A stretch of DNA of 39,528 nucleotides, taken from the IMG/VR virus record IMGVR_UViG_3300027719_000013, positions 1-39,528 of that record. The stretch is one strand, 5' to 3'. The stretch comes from a virus. Positions within the stretch are counted from its first letter, which is position 1. Every line of letters begins with the position of its first letter. Position numbers and translations under genes: made by a program. Positions 23,724-31,695 of the stretch are shown piece by piece. A model generated the notes under the pieces. The model saw nothing but the letters and a program-made list of their open reading frames with translations. It searched no databases and was not told the DNA's origin.

Positions 23724-25135
23724 TGGCTACACAAAAATACAGAGTTTACAAATTTGGAGGACTTAATGTCCACACATCTCCTTTTTTACATCAGGCTGGT
23801 GAGCTTATCTCTTGTATTAATGTTGATCCTAATCCTCACGGAGCGAAAGAAGTAAGACCTGGTTATCAGACATACCTAGGGACTGCTAATGGAAGTGCTG
23901 TTACAGACTTATGGTCTTTTTACAAAAATGATGGAACTACTTTTTGGAACTATAGATTATCCGGTGGAGTAATATACTCATCATCTCAAGGAACTGGAGT
24001 ATGGACAGTAACTGCAAACGGAACTGTAAGTAACTCACACGTTGGTCATGCAATCTTAGGAGATAAACTCTTTATTGGTGATGGAGTAAACCCTATTCGT
24101 TACACTAGTGATGGTACAAGTTTTGGTACTATGGCACTAGCTCCTACTGGTCAATTTTTAGCAGAATATCAAAAACGAATCTATGTTGCTGGTACTGCAT
24201 CAACACTTTTCTATTCAACTTCTTTAGATGGTACTAATTGGTCAACTTCAGGTACTGCCGACTCATCTTCATTTGATCTAGGTGGTGGTGGTAAATTAGG
24301 TAAAATATTTGTGGCTAATGATAGACTTTGTATCACTAAAAACAATGCTCGTATATATAGATGGGATGGTTACTCTTTACTAGAAGTCCCAACCAATCAA
24401 GGTCCTTCATCACCTTTCTCTTTAGGAGAAATTGAAAACTACTGGTTTTGGTTAAATCGTAATGGATATATGTCTTATGCTGGTGGAATGCCTGAAATTA
24501 TATCTGTCCCAATTGAACATCAAATTATAAATCAAGGAGATACTGGTGGAATAGATGGTGCAGTTTTTCCTCTAGCTCCTGGTATAGCTCATAGATACCA
24601 ATATTATTGTTCGGTTGGATCTATTATCGAAGATATAGCTAACGAACAAATAGATAATTGTGTTCATGTTTATGATTACATTCATAATGAATGGTCAGAT
24701 TATTCTCTACACGATCAACCTTTATCATGGCTATCTTATACAGATAATAGTGGTATACCTCAATTAGTTTTTGGTGCTGCTGATGGTCAATGCTATCAAA
24801 TGGGTGGAAATTCTGATAATGGAGAACCTATTGTTGCCGAAATACAAGGCGTTTTAAACTTTGGTATACCTGATATGGATAAGAAGTTTAGTTTTATTAG
24901 AGCTCATTTTAATCCAGGATGTAGTGCCAGAATGCAAGTTGCTATAACAGATACCTTTAACACTGCTAGTAAAAAGTGGATTGATTTAGGTGATTTACAG
25001 ACAGGGTTCAAAAAACTAGCTTTTCCTGAAGGTTCACGAGGTAAATTACTATTCTATAAAATTACTGATTCAAATTCAGTCAATCCATTCAAATTTTATG
25101 GAATGTGTATTGACTACGAAGAGCAGGGGTTCTAA
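23723..25135 (+). CDS. Beta-propeller tail hub / nozzle protein (P22 gp10-like)
   Basis: 470 residues. The N-terminal YRVYKFGGLNVHTSPFL and INVDPNPHGAKEVRPGYQTYLG match the opening of P22 gp10-type DNA-stabilisation proteins and T7 gp12-type nozzles. The middle is a series of blades with repeated LFIGDGVNPIRYTSDG, RIYVAGTASTLFYSTSLDG and RIYRWDGYSL strands. It should form the hexameric tube that closes the portal and carries fibres. Confidence 0.78.
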   Translation: MATQKYRVYKFGGLNVHTSPFLHQAGELISCINVDPNPHGAKEVRPGYQTYLGTANGSAVTDLWSFYKNDGTTFWNYRLSGGVIYSSSQGTGVWTVTANGTVSNSHVGHAILGDKLFIGDGVNPIRYTSDGTSFGTMALAPTGQFLAEYQKRIYVAGTASTLFYSTSLDGTNWSTSGTADSSSFDLGGGGKLGKIFVANDRLCITKNNARIYRWDGYSLLEVPTNQGPSSPFSLGEIENYWFWLNRNGYMSYAGGMPEIISVPIEHQIINQGDTGGIDGAVFPLAPGIAHRYQYYCSVGSIIEDIANEQIDNCVHVYDYIHNEWSDYSLHDQPLSWLSYTDNSGIPQLVFGAADGQCYQMGGNSDNGEPIVAEIQGVLNFGIPDMDKKFSFIRAHFNPGCSARMQVAITDTFNTASKKWIDLGDLQTGFKKLAFPEGSRGKLLFYKITDSNSVNPFKFYGMCIDYEEQGF

Positions 25136-25440
25136 TGACAATAGCACAAGATCCAACTTTTAAATATGATGAATTAGGTTTTAATAATCGTCTACAAGCG
25201 ACAGATAGTCTAGCAGCTAAAAATGAAGCGTTTATTAATGCTTATGAGTTTGATTCTAATACTGATAGAAATGCTGTAGCAAATTACAATATAAGAACAA
25301 TTACTGCTGACAAAATTAGTGCAGGAACTATTAATTCGCAGGTATTTATTGGTGGAACAACTATTTATATCAATGGTACTACTAGTCAAATAATAGTTAA
25401 TGATGGTACAACAGACCGAGTTTTAATCGGTAAATTCTAA
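25135..25440 (+). CDS. Tail fibre base or connector protein
   Basis: 101 residues. After a helical start, the stretch IRTITADKISAGTINSQ followed by beta strands (FIGGTTIYINGTTSQIIV) is widely seen in tail fibre and host-specificity proteins as a trimeric linker. It begins a run of four fibre genes with one-base to four-base overlaps. Confidence 0.6.
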   Translation: MTIAQDPTFKYDELGFNNRLQATDSLAAKNEAFINAYEFDSNTDRNAVANYNIRTITADKISAGTINSQVFIGGTTIYINGTTSQIIVNDGTTDRVLIGKF

Positions 25441-25778
25441 TGACATGGGGAATAAAAGTATCAAAAATTGGATTTGATGTAAAAACCTGTAATGAGGAAG
25501 ATTTAGTAATGAGCAGTGAAATAAATACCCTTAAAACTTTTACTTCTGCTAATATTCCACCAAATGGAACTGCTATTACTCATAATTTTGGTTATATTCC
25601 AATCCATTTATATGCTGGATATTTATCAAGTAAATCTACAAATATTGGGTTTATAGGCCAAACAGATAGTAATTTAAACGATACTAATGTTGTTGCTGGA
25701 ACATCTACTATAACAAACAATAATAATGGCGCTTATGCAGCAGATGCTTTAGTTTATGTATTTTATGACTCACTATGA
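25440..25778 (+). CDS. Fibre paralogue 1 (GIKVSK module)
   Basis: 112 residues. The N-terminal WGIKVSKIGFDVKTCNEEDLVM is shared in pattern with the next two genes; the rest is a beta domain with GTAITHNFGYIPIHLYAGYL, typical of receptor-binding tips. The shared module probably attaches each protein to the same site on the tail while the C-termini differ. Confidence 0.6.
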   Translation: MTWGIKVSKIGFDVKTCNEEDLVMSSEINTLKTFTSANIPPNGTAITHNFGYIPIHLYAGYLSSKSTNIGFIGQTDSNLNDTNVVAGTSTITNNNNGAYAADALVYVFYDSL

Positions 25779-26176
25779 CAGACTACGGAATAAAAGTATC
25801 AAAAGAAGGTTTTGATATTTCTGGAACAACACCAACTAATTTCATAATGAACTCTAATTGGGCTACAATTAAAGTTTTACAAGATGGATTAGGAACAATT
25901 ACCGTTGGCGGAACAACAAGTGCTTATGGAACAGTTACACATAATTCAGGATTTTACCCATTAGTATTATTGTTTTCAGAACTTACTCCATCATCAGGCA
26001 GATGGTATGTCGCACCATTTGGTAGTGTGTCTTCAGAAAATACATATATTTCATCTAATTTTGAAGCAAATAACAGTGTAGGAACTTCAACTTTTATATT
26101 TAAAATCGTAAACAATACAGCATCTAGTAAAAATGTTAAATATCATTACTATGTAATAGGAGAAACAGGAAAATGA
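25775..26176 (+). CDS. Fibre paralogue 2 (GIKVSK module)
   Basis: 133 residues, start YGIKVSKEGFDISGTTPTNF, followed by a 'YGTVTHNSGFYPLVLLF' segment equivalent to the THNFGYIP segment of paralogue 1. The C-terminal strand region differs. Coupled by four-base overlaps on both sides. Confidence 0.6.
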   Translation: MTDYGIKVSKEGFDISGTTPTNFIMNSNWATIKVLQDGLGTITVGGTTSAYGTVTHNSGFYPLVLLFSELTPSSGRWYVAPFGSVSSENTYISSNFEANNSVGTSTFIFKIVNNTASSKNVKYHYYVIGETGK

Positions 26177-27033
26177 CAAGCACACACGGAATAAAAGTTG
26201 TTAAAGCAGGAAAGAGTGTATCAAGTACAGATATTCGTGATTTTATTCTTCATTCTGACTATTCTATGTTTAAAATAGATAGTGTTAATTCTGGAAGTAT
26301 TACTATACCAGCAGGATCACAAACTGGTGATTTAATAATAAGTCATAGTCTTGGTTATACTCCAGCATTTTTAGTATACAAAGATGGCCAATTATTACCT
26401 CAAGATACAGAATCATATTCTGATGGAACATCCGTTCACATACATCAAGATTTAGGTAGTCCATATGGTCAAGTAATTACAACCTATCTAGCAGATCAAA
26501 TAATTGTTACACAGGTTGGTGGATTACCAAGTTATGATCTATTAGCGGGTAAAATAACAGGCAGTGGTGTTGTATCAGCATATTGGTTTGAAAATATTTA
26601 TATTAATCAAGGCCAAACAGTTAATTCAGCAGATTTTCAATTAAAAAATGTATTTACTACTGCCACTGATGATATTAAATTTAATATGTGGGGAATAGAT
26701 GAAGATGATACTGATGATCTTAGTGGTGGATATCCTAGTGGTAGACCTAAAACAACCGCAGTTAGGAATAAAACTCAAGCAGCAAGTCCAAGTTATTTTA
26801 ATTATGGAGATGAAATAAATACATTAATTCAAGAAATAGTTAATAGGGGTGGATGGTCTTCTGGAAATCATATGGGATTTATGATTGAAGATAATGGAAC
26901 AAATGATAATAAGGTAATGGCTGGAGATAGAACTTATTCTAATAATAATGTTGAATTAAAAATAACCCTTACTGGAACTGCATCTTTAACATCAAATTAT
27001 AAAGTGGTTATTTTCAAAGATAAAATAATTTAA
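26173..27033 (+). CDS. Fibre paralogue 3 (GIKV module with extended tip)
   Basis: 286 residues. The shared module (HGIKVVKAGKSVSSTDIRDF) and the equivalent ISHSLGYTPAFLVYKDG segment are followed by a second domain of about 160 residues (from ITGSGVVSAYWFENIYIN) not present in the other two paralogues, with a Gly/Asp/Asn-rich beta pattern like carbohydrate-binding modules. It is the largest and probably the outermost receptor-binding protein. Confidence 0.6.
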   Translation: MTSTHGIKVVKAGKSVSSTDIRDFILHSDYSMFKIDSVNSGSITIPAGSQTGDLIISHSLGYTPAFLVYKDGQLLPQDTESYSDGTSVHIHQDLGSPYGQVITTYLADQIIVTQVGGLPSYDLLAGKITGSGVVSAYWFENIYINQGQTVNSADFQLKNVFTTATDDIKFNMWGIDEDDTDDLSGGYPSGRPKTTAVRNKTQAASPSYFNYGDEINTLIQEIVNRGGWSSGNHMGFMIEDNGTNDNKVMAGDRTYSNNNVELKITLTGTASLTSNYKVVIFKDKII

Positions 27034-27034
27034 A

Positions 27035-27063
27035 TTGACAATAAATAAATCTAACAATAATAT
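27035..27063 (+). promoter_or_regulatory. Promoter for the ejection-protein genes
   Basis: TTGACA (27035-27040), 17 bases, TAATAT (27058-27063). The predicted start is about 20 bases before ATG 27089, so this unit has a short leader, without Shine-Dalgarno. Confidence 0.75.
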
Positions 27064-27088
27064 TTAGATATTAAACAATAAAAATAAT

Positions 27089-28045
27089 ATGGCAAATAAT
27101 TATCAATTTGGTGGTTGGTATAACAATCCCTCTCAAGGAAATAAGAATATGCGTTATTGGGGGAATGATTATTGGACAACCGGTGAAGATCCAACTGGTG
27201 GTCGTGGAGTTAATTGGCAACAAACAGCACCACAACAATCTAACCAACAAAATACACAATCAAATACTTCATCTAGTAATAATATAAATGATTATTTTGA
27301 ACAACAGAATAAACTTCAACAATCAGCTATCCAACCAGCAATTCAATCACTTCAATCTAGTATACCTAATATTCAAAAGAATGTAGAAACTCAAGTATCT
27401 CAGAAACAAGCAGATATAACTAATCTAAACGATAGATACAAAAACTTAATTGATACTATTAAAAATCAAGGTCAAACAAGTGTTAATAAACAAACTGTAG
27501 TTACGGCTGGAGAATTAGGAAAAAGAGGTATTGAAGGTAGTTCAACCTTAGCTGGTCAAGAAATTGCTAGTGCTACTCTACCTATTGAACAACAAACTCA
27601 AAGTTTAGCTAAAGAAACTGGACTATCTCAAGAAGCTGACATTAGAACCATTCAAGATGCTATTGCTAATTTACAAAATAAAGGTGTAATGGATGTAGAC
27701 GCTGTAAATCAATCTATTGCTAATTTACAATCAGGAGCAGGACAAAACGCTATTAGTCAAGCATTGGCACAAGCACAAGCAGCTCAAACATCTCAAGCAG
27801 CTGCCGATACTTTGAATTATCAGAAACAACAAGATGCTATTGCTAACGCTTTAGCTCAAACATCTTCTGCAAATACTACCAATCTTACTAATGCACAGAT
27901 ACAACAAATTTATAATTCAATTTCAAACTCTAATAAAACTTCTACCAATGTTGCTGATGTTTTAAAATCGTTAGGTATAAATGTTGGTTCTAGTACTTCA
28001 GGGAGTCAACAACTTCCACAAGCTAAATCATTTGTTGTAGGATAA
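27089..28045 (+). CDS. Ejection/internal virion protein, Gln-rich
   Basis: 318 residues. A Trp/Tyr/Gly/Asn-rich N-terminus (FGGWYNNPSQGNKN) and Gln/Ser/Asn-rich linker are followed by long amphipathic helices from about 70 to 270 (NIQKNVETQVSQKQADIT; QALAQAQAAQTSQAAAD). Such Gln/Ala-rich helical proteins without enzymatic motifs, placed after the tail genes, are typical pilot proteins of podoviruses (P22 gp7/gp20-like role). Direct similarity cannot be claimed. Confidence 0.55.
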   Translation: MANNYQFGGWYNNPSQGNKNMRYWGNDYWTTGEDPTGGRGVNWQQTAPQQSNQQNTQSNTSSSNNINDYFEQQNKLQQSAIQPAIQSLQSSIPNIQKNVETQVSQKQADITNLNDRYKNLIDTIKNQGQTSVNKQTVVTAGELGKRGIEGSSTLAGQEIASATLPIEQQTQSLAKETGLSQEADIRTIQDAIANLQNKGVMDVDAVNQSIANLQSGAGQNAISQALAQAQAAQTSQAAADTLNYQKQQDAIANALAQTSSANTTNLTNAQIQQIYNSISNSNKTSTNVADVLKSLGINVGSSTSGSQQLPQAKSFVVG

Positions 28046-28047
28046 TT

Positions 28048-30222
28048 ATGAAAATAAAAGTAAAAGATGTATATACTGGACAAATTGGAACAATGGATGA
28101 TTCAGAAATGAGCGCCAGATATCAACCTATTCAAGAAACACAAACTTCACAACCAGTAGTTTCTACTTCCCAGCCAAAACAATCAGTTGCTAGTTCAATA
28201 TTAGGATTTTTATTTCCTCAAACTAAAAATGTAGTTCAAGATATTAGTGCTAGTGGAAAAGTAGGAGATTATGAAAATAAAATGACTGGTTCTGGAAGTG
28301 CTGTTGATATAGCAAATAAAATTTCTGCTGCTAAAAAATCAGGTAACACACAATTATTACAACAATTATTAACTAAAAGTAAACAAATTTCTGGTCAAGG
28401 AGATCAAATACAATCACCAGAATTTTCTAAAGATATTAATAGAAGTTATCTAAGACGAGGAGTTGGTGTTGCTGGAGAATTAGGCCCGATTATTGCTGGA
28501 TTCTCACCTGGAATGGTTGGTAAAAACATAACTGGTAAACTAGCAGGTACTAAAATTGGTGCATTATCTGGATTAATTGGTGGTGCTACTGGAGAAAATG
28601 TCAACAATTTAGGTGATGCATTTTCTAGCGGATTAGGTGGTGCTGCTGTAGGTGGAGTTATTGGTGGAGCATCAGATATTCTTAGAGGTATTTTAAATAA
28701 ATCTGGATCAACTTTAAATAAAGCTGGTACTGGATTAATTCAATCTCAATATAATGTACCTCGTTCTGCTGCTAATTCTTTACAATTAAATAAAACCGTT
28801 AATGAATTAGCTGATTACGGAATAACCAATATTAATAAAGTTTCTGAGATAGCACCTAAAATTACTGGGGATAGTGGAGTTATAACAAAAATTACTCGTG
28901 ATAGTATTGCTAAAGCTAAACCAGTAAATACAGATGAATTACTTAAAATAGTTCAAAATATTGCTGATGATCCTAGCATACAACCAGGACAAGATAAAAA
29001 ATTAGTTTCTTTTCTTAAAAAAGGTATTCAATCATTAACTGATAAAAGTGGAGTTAAAGGAAAGTTTGAAGCTAATCCATTAGATACATTTGATTTCATT
29101 CAAGACTTAGAAAAGAAAGCTGCATCTATGGTTAAAGGTAAACCATCATATATGATATCGGCTCAAGATCAATCCATGTCTAATGCATACAAGTTATTTG
29201 CAGATGAATTAAAAGATCGATTATTTACTCAATCTGGTGCTGATGATTTAGTAATGGATACAGCATCTAAAATTGATTTATCAGAGATACCAACTAAATT
29301 AGCAGAAAAAATTAGGAGTGCTAAAACGCTTGGAGAGTTAAGATCACTTGCTGCTCCATTTGTTAGAGGTTCACAAGCTGCAACAATTACAGAATCAGGA
29401 CAAAATTTAGCTACTAATACAATGGGTGGTGCTGCTACTGGTCTTGGTAAATTAGTTCAAAATCCTTTAAATTTAGCTGCTATTCCTCTATCTAGTAATA
29501 CAGTTAATGCTGGTGCTGGAAATTTACTAAGAAAAATTAGTGGTGCTCCAAGTGTAGATGGTAATGTTGTTGGTAAAACACAAAGTGCTTTAATACCTCT
29601 ACTTACTAATATTCTTAGGGGTAATATCTCTCCCGAACAACCAACCCAAAATACCCAGAATAATACCTATACTGGCACTAATGCACCACAAAATCAAATA
29701 CAATCCAATAATGTTCAAGATAATGTTAATCAACAAGCTAGTATACCACAAAATGGATTCACTTCTGAAAAATTAGCTGCTGCAATAGCACTAGATCCAA
29801 AGAATGCATCTACTTATCAACAAATTTATAAAGCATTAAATCCAAAAGGTGGTACTAAAAGTGCTGCTGCTACTCAAGTTGAAGGTAAAGCTAATGCTGG
29901 ATTAAATGCTATTAATAGAGTTGAACAAATTATTTCTAAAGATCCAAGTATATTAGTAAAGAGTTCTATCCCTGGTTCTCCTGGTGCAAGAGAATATGAC
30001 GCCTATATCTCATCTATAACAGATGCTCTTGGTGGCTTAAGAACTGGTGCTAGTGTATCTCCACAACAACAAGCATTCTATAAAAAAATGTTACCTAAAG
30101 TAGGCGATTCCCCTGCTACTATTAAAGCTAAAATTGAGGCGGTTAGAACTGAACTACAAGGATATGCAAATGCTAATGTTGGCGATTCAACAGATGTATT
30201 ACAAAGTTTAATCTCTCAATGA
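28048..30222 (+). CDS. Large ejection/pilot protein with membrane-active segments
   Basis: 724 residues. Residues about 130-215 are Gly/Ala/Ile-rich and hydrophobic (GVGVAGELGPIIAGFSPGM; GALSGLIGGATGE; GGAAVGGVIGGASDILRGIL), as in proteins that insert into the host membrane during DNA entry. A helical middle (250-470) is followed by a Gln/Asn linker (about 535-575) and a C-terminal helical domain from about 610 (GLNAINRVEQIIS to YANANVG). It starts three bases after the Gln-rich gene, probably as its partner. Confidence 0.65.
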   Translation: MKIKVKDVYTGQIGTMDDSEMSARYQPIQETQTSQPVVSTSQPKQSVASSILGFLFPQTKNVVQDISASGKVGDYENKMTGSGSAVDIANKISAAKKSGNTQLLQQLLTKSKQISGQGDQIQSPEFSKDINRSYLRRGVGVAGELGPIIAGFSPGMVGKNITGKLAGTKIGALSGLIGGATGENVNNLGDAFSSGLGGAAVGGVIGGASDILRGILNKSGSTLNKAGTGLIQSQYNVPRSAANSLQLNKTVNELADYGITNINKVSEIAPKITGDSGVITKITRDSIAKAKPVNTDELLKIVQNIADDPSIQPGQDKKLVSFLKKGIQSLTDKSGVKGKFEANPLDTFDFIQDLEKKAASMVKGKPSYMISAQDQSMSNAYKLFADELKDRLFTQSGADDLVMDTASKIDLSEIPTKLAEKIRSAKTLGELRSLAAPFVRGSQAATITESGQNLATNTMGGAATGLGKLVQNPLNLAAIPLSSNTVNAGAGNLLRKISGAPSVDGNVVGKTQSALIPLLTNILRGNISPEQPTQNTQNNTYTGTNAPQNQIQSNNVQDNVNQQASIPQNGFTSEKLAAAIALDPKNASTYQQIYKALNPKGGTKSAAATQVEGKANAGLNAINRVEQIISKDPSILVKSSIPGSPGAREYDAYISSITDALGGLRTGASVSPQQQAFYKKMLPKVGDSPATIKAKIEAVRTELQGYANANVGDSTDVLQSLISQ

Positions 30223-30479
30223 TGAATGACGAAACAAATATAGCATTAATAAAAAAAGACGTTAAATACCTAAGAGATGGTATTGATGAAATAAATAAAA
30301 AGTTAGATTGTGTTGGTAGGGATTATGTTGGAAGAATAGAATTTGAATTAGTTAAAAAAGATCAAGAGAAAAGAGTTGGACAGATTGAAAAATTAGTCTT
30401 TGGTGCTATAGGATTGGCAGTTATAACTACAGGTAAAGCTCTATTAGATTTAGTTATTACCGTTAGAGCTTCACAATGA
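30219..30479 (+). CDS. Holin/XhlA-like protein: coiled coil plus C-terminal membrane helix
   Basis: 86 residues. The N-terminal 55 are charged and helical (LIKKDVKYLRDGIDEINKKL), then a hydrophobic segment (LVFGAIGLAVITTGKALLDLVI). This layout is that of haemolysin XhlA-type lysis proteins. It overlaps the ejection gene by four bases and the next small membrane gene by four bases. A role in lysis is inferred from layout and the following peptidase. Confidence 0.6.
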   Translation: MMNDETNIALIKKDVKYLRDGIDEINKKLDCVGRDYVGRIEFELVKKDQEKRVGQIEKLVFGAIGLAVITTGKALLDLVITVRASQ

Positions 30480-30589
30480 AATTAATACAGATTAGTTTAT
30501 TAGTTTTAATTTGTGCAACTTGTGTTCTCACAATGTATGCAATTTATTTAATGACTACGGGGAATTATCATTCTCCATTATGTTTATAA
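30476..30589 (+). CDS. 37-residue membrane peptide in the lysis cassette
   Basis: One hydrophobic helix (ISLLVLICATCVLTMYAIYL, residues 6-25) and a short polar tail. It is coupled by ATGA to the XhlA-like gene and ends four bases before the peptidase gene. It could be a holin or an antiholin; its place between the two lysis genes is the only support. Confidence 0.5.
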   Translation: MKLIQISLLVLICATCVLTMYAIYLMTTGNYHSPLCL

Positions 30590-30593
30590 AATT

Positions 30594-31043
30594 ATGATAA
30601 ATACAAAAATATACAGTCAACGAGATATTAGATGGAGTTGGAAAAAAGTTGGTTTTGGTAAAGGTAGATTTGGTACAGTAGGTTGTACTGTAACTGCCTT
30701 AACAGGTCTTTTATTTATTGCTGGGTATGATTTAACTCCTCCACAAGTTGCTGAGAAACTAAGAGCAGTAAATGGATTTGTTGGTGATCTTATTCTATGG
30801 TCAAAAATAGAGAAAGCATTTCCAAAAGTTAAATTTATATACCGATTCTATAAATACAATAATACCGCTGTTAAAAATATATTAAATAATGGTGTACCTG
30901 TATTAGTAGAAGTCTTAATGGGTGGTAGCCGACATTGGGTTTTATACCTTGGTGATAAGATGATGAGTGATCCATGGGTTGGTAAAGTAGTCCTAACATC
31001 AAAATATGTACCCATAGGTTATACCGAAATTGCCTTGATATAA
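30594..31043 (+). CDS. C39-like cysteine peptidase, candidate endolysin
   Basis: 149 residues. IYSQRDIRWSWKKVGFG, then GTVGCTVTALTGLL with a candidate nucleophile Cys31, then GGSRHWVLYLG (His114) and SDPWVG (Asp126) give the Cys-His-Asp pattern of the peptidase C39-like (papain) fold. It sits between small membrane proteins, so it probably cuts peptidoglycan cross-links at lysis. No signal peptide, so a holin would be needed for release. An ABC-transporter or bacteriocin context, where true C39 enzymes occur, is absent. Confidence 0.72.
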   Translation: MINTKIYSQRDIRWSWKKVGFGKGRFGTVGCTVTALTGLLFIAGYDLTPPQVAEKLRAVNGFVGDLILWSKIEKAFPKVKFIYRFYKYNNTAVKNILNNGVPVLVEVLMGGSRHWVLYLGDKMMSDPWVGKVVLTSKYVPIGYTEIALI

Positions 31044-31090
31044 CAATCAAGAGTAAAATTGGCACTTTATACGATCGAGTGCTAATGTCT

Positions 31091-31096
31091 TATAAT
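31091..31096 (+). promoter_or_regulatory. -10-like box upstream of the holin candidate
   Basis: TATAAT, 12 bases before ATG 31109, flanked by ATACGA (31069 region) and TCGTAT inverted half-sites. No -35 at the right distance. If used, the leader would be about five bases. Confidence 0.4.
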
Positions 31097-31108
31097 AGGT
31101 CGTATATT

Positions 31109-31372
31109 ATGGGTAAAATTAAATTATATAATCTAACTAATCAGACCGCTTATAAATTAGAAATAAAAACTATGTCAGAAAAATTTAGTCTTAATAAAGA
31201 AGACATTGTAAAAGTCTTAAAGAACGCTGCTATATTCTTAGCACCGGCTTTGCTTGTTTTCTTGTTAGCAGTCCAATCAGGAGTTTCTGTTAAAGAGGCT
31301 CTTAACCTAGTTTATCTTTGGGGTTTAAATACCGCCATTGATTTACTAAGAAAATTTACAGAGGGTAGATAA
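31109..31372 (+). CDS. Small membrane protein, holin candidate
   Basis: 87 residues from ATG 31109; an internal ATG at 31172 gives 66 residues (MSEKFSLNKEDI) and may be the true start, since the first 21 residues are polar. The core is a hydrophobic segment (NAAIFLAPALLVFLLAVQSG) and a second amphipathic one (ALNLVYLWGLNTAIDLLRKF). It follows the candidate endolysin by about 65 bases. Two membrane segments and the location support a holin. Confidence 0.55.
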   Translation: MGKIKLYNLTNQTAYKLEIKTMSEKFSLNKEDIVKVLKNAAIFLAPALLVFLLAVQSGVSVKEALNLVYLWGLNTAIDLLRKFTEGR

Positions 31373-31377
31373 TTTAA

Positions 31378-31420
31378 AACCGACCTTTAAAACTTAGTTA
31401 CTACGCTAGTTAGGTCGGTT
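31378..31420 (+). other. Large hairpin after the lysis cassette
   Basis: AACCGACCT (31378-31386) and AGGTCGGTT (31412-31420) pair perfectly (9 bp); inside, AAC-TAG and CTA-GTT extend the fold. Few T residues follow, so termination would be weak. It starts the 323-base gene-free stretch 31373-31695. Confidence 0.55.
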
Positions 31421-31452
31421 GTATTAATACATACTAAGTGTATCAGATACTG

Positions 31453-31479
31453 TTAGCAGTTGTCAACACTCTCTGCTAA
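31453..31479 (+). other. Hairpin just upstream of the tRNA-like RNA
   Basis: TTAGCAG (31453-31459) and CTGCTAA (31473-31479) pair perfectly (7 bp). The loop holds GTTGTCAAC, itself nearly palindromic. On the minus strand it reads TTGACA, a possible -35. It ends six bases before the tRNA-like RNA and could guide its processing. Confidence 0.45.
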
Positions 31480-31484
31480 TTTAT

Positions 31485-31555
31485 GGGTGAGAATGGATAT
31501 AGACTCTTACTTAATATGGGTAAGTAGCGAATCGGTTCGATTCCGATCTCATCCA
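31485..31555 (+). ncRNA. tmRNA/tRNA-Ala-like RNA without anticodon or message
   Basis: Acceptor GGGTGAG (31485-31491) pairs with CTCATCC (31548-31554), with a G3-U70 wobble and discriminator A at 31555, the identity set of alanine acceptors. The T-arm is perfect: ATCGG-TTCGATT-CCGAT (31531-31547). The D region (31492-31505, AATGGATATAGACT) has no stem but keeps a GG and reads like the tmRNA D loop (TGGATTCGAC). The central arm CTTAC/GTAAG has a nine-base loop with no alanine anticodon. CCA is not encoded. See findings. Confidence 0.6.
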
Positions 31556-31619
31556 CTTGATATAGATTGTTATTTATTATATCAATTTACTTATAGGTCA
31601 AAAGTATTAAAATATCGGT

Positions 31620-31690
31620 ATGAATCAACAAGATTGTGATTCAATAAGTTTACTCGTTTATACAGGAGTCGTCGAATAGACGGCTTTTTT
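31620..31690 (+). terminator. Hairpin pair with terminator directly before the phosphoesterase
   Basis: TGAATCA/TGATTCA (31621-31627 with 31637-31643) is followed by AGTCGTC-GAATA-GACGGCT (31667-31685) and a run of six T. It ends five bases before ATG 31696. Over the same bases a 19-codon frame (31620-31679, MNQQDCDSISLL...) ends inside the terminator stem, which is the layout of a leader-peptide attenuator, though coincidence is possible. Confidence 0.55.
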
Positions 31691-31695
31691 AATAT

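Noticed and set aside
31485-31555. An ordinary tRNA gene
   Set aside because: No D stem, anticodon loop of nine bases without U33 in the proper place, and no anticodon matching its alanine acceptor. Kept as a tRNA-like RNA instead.
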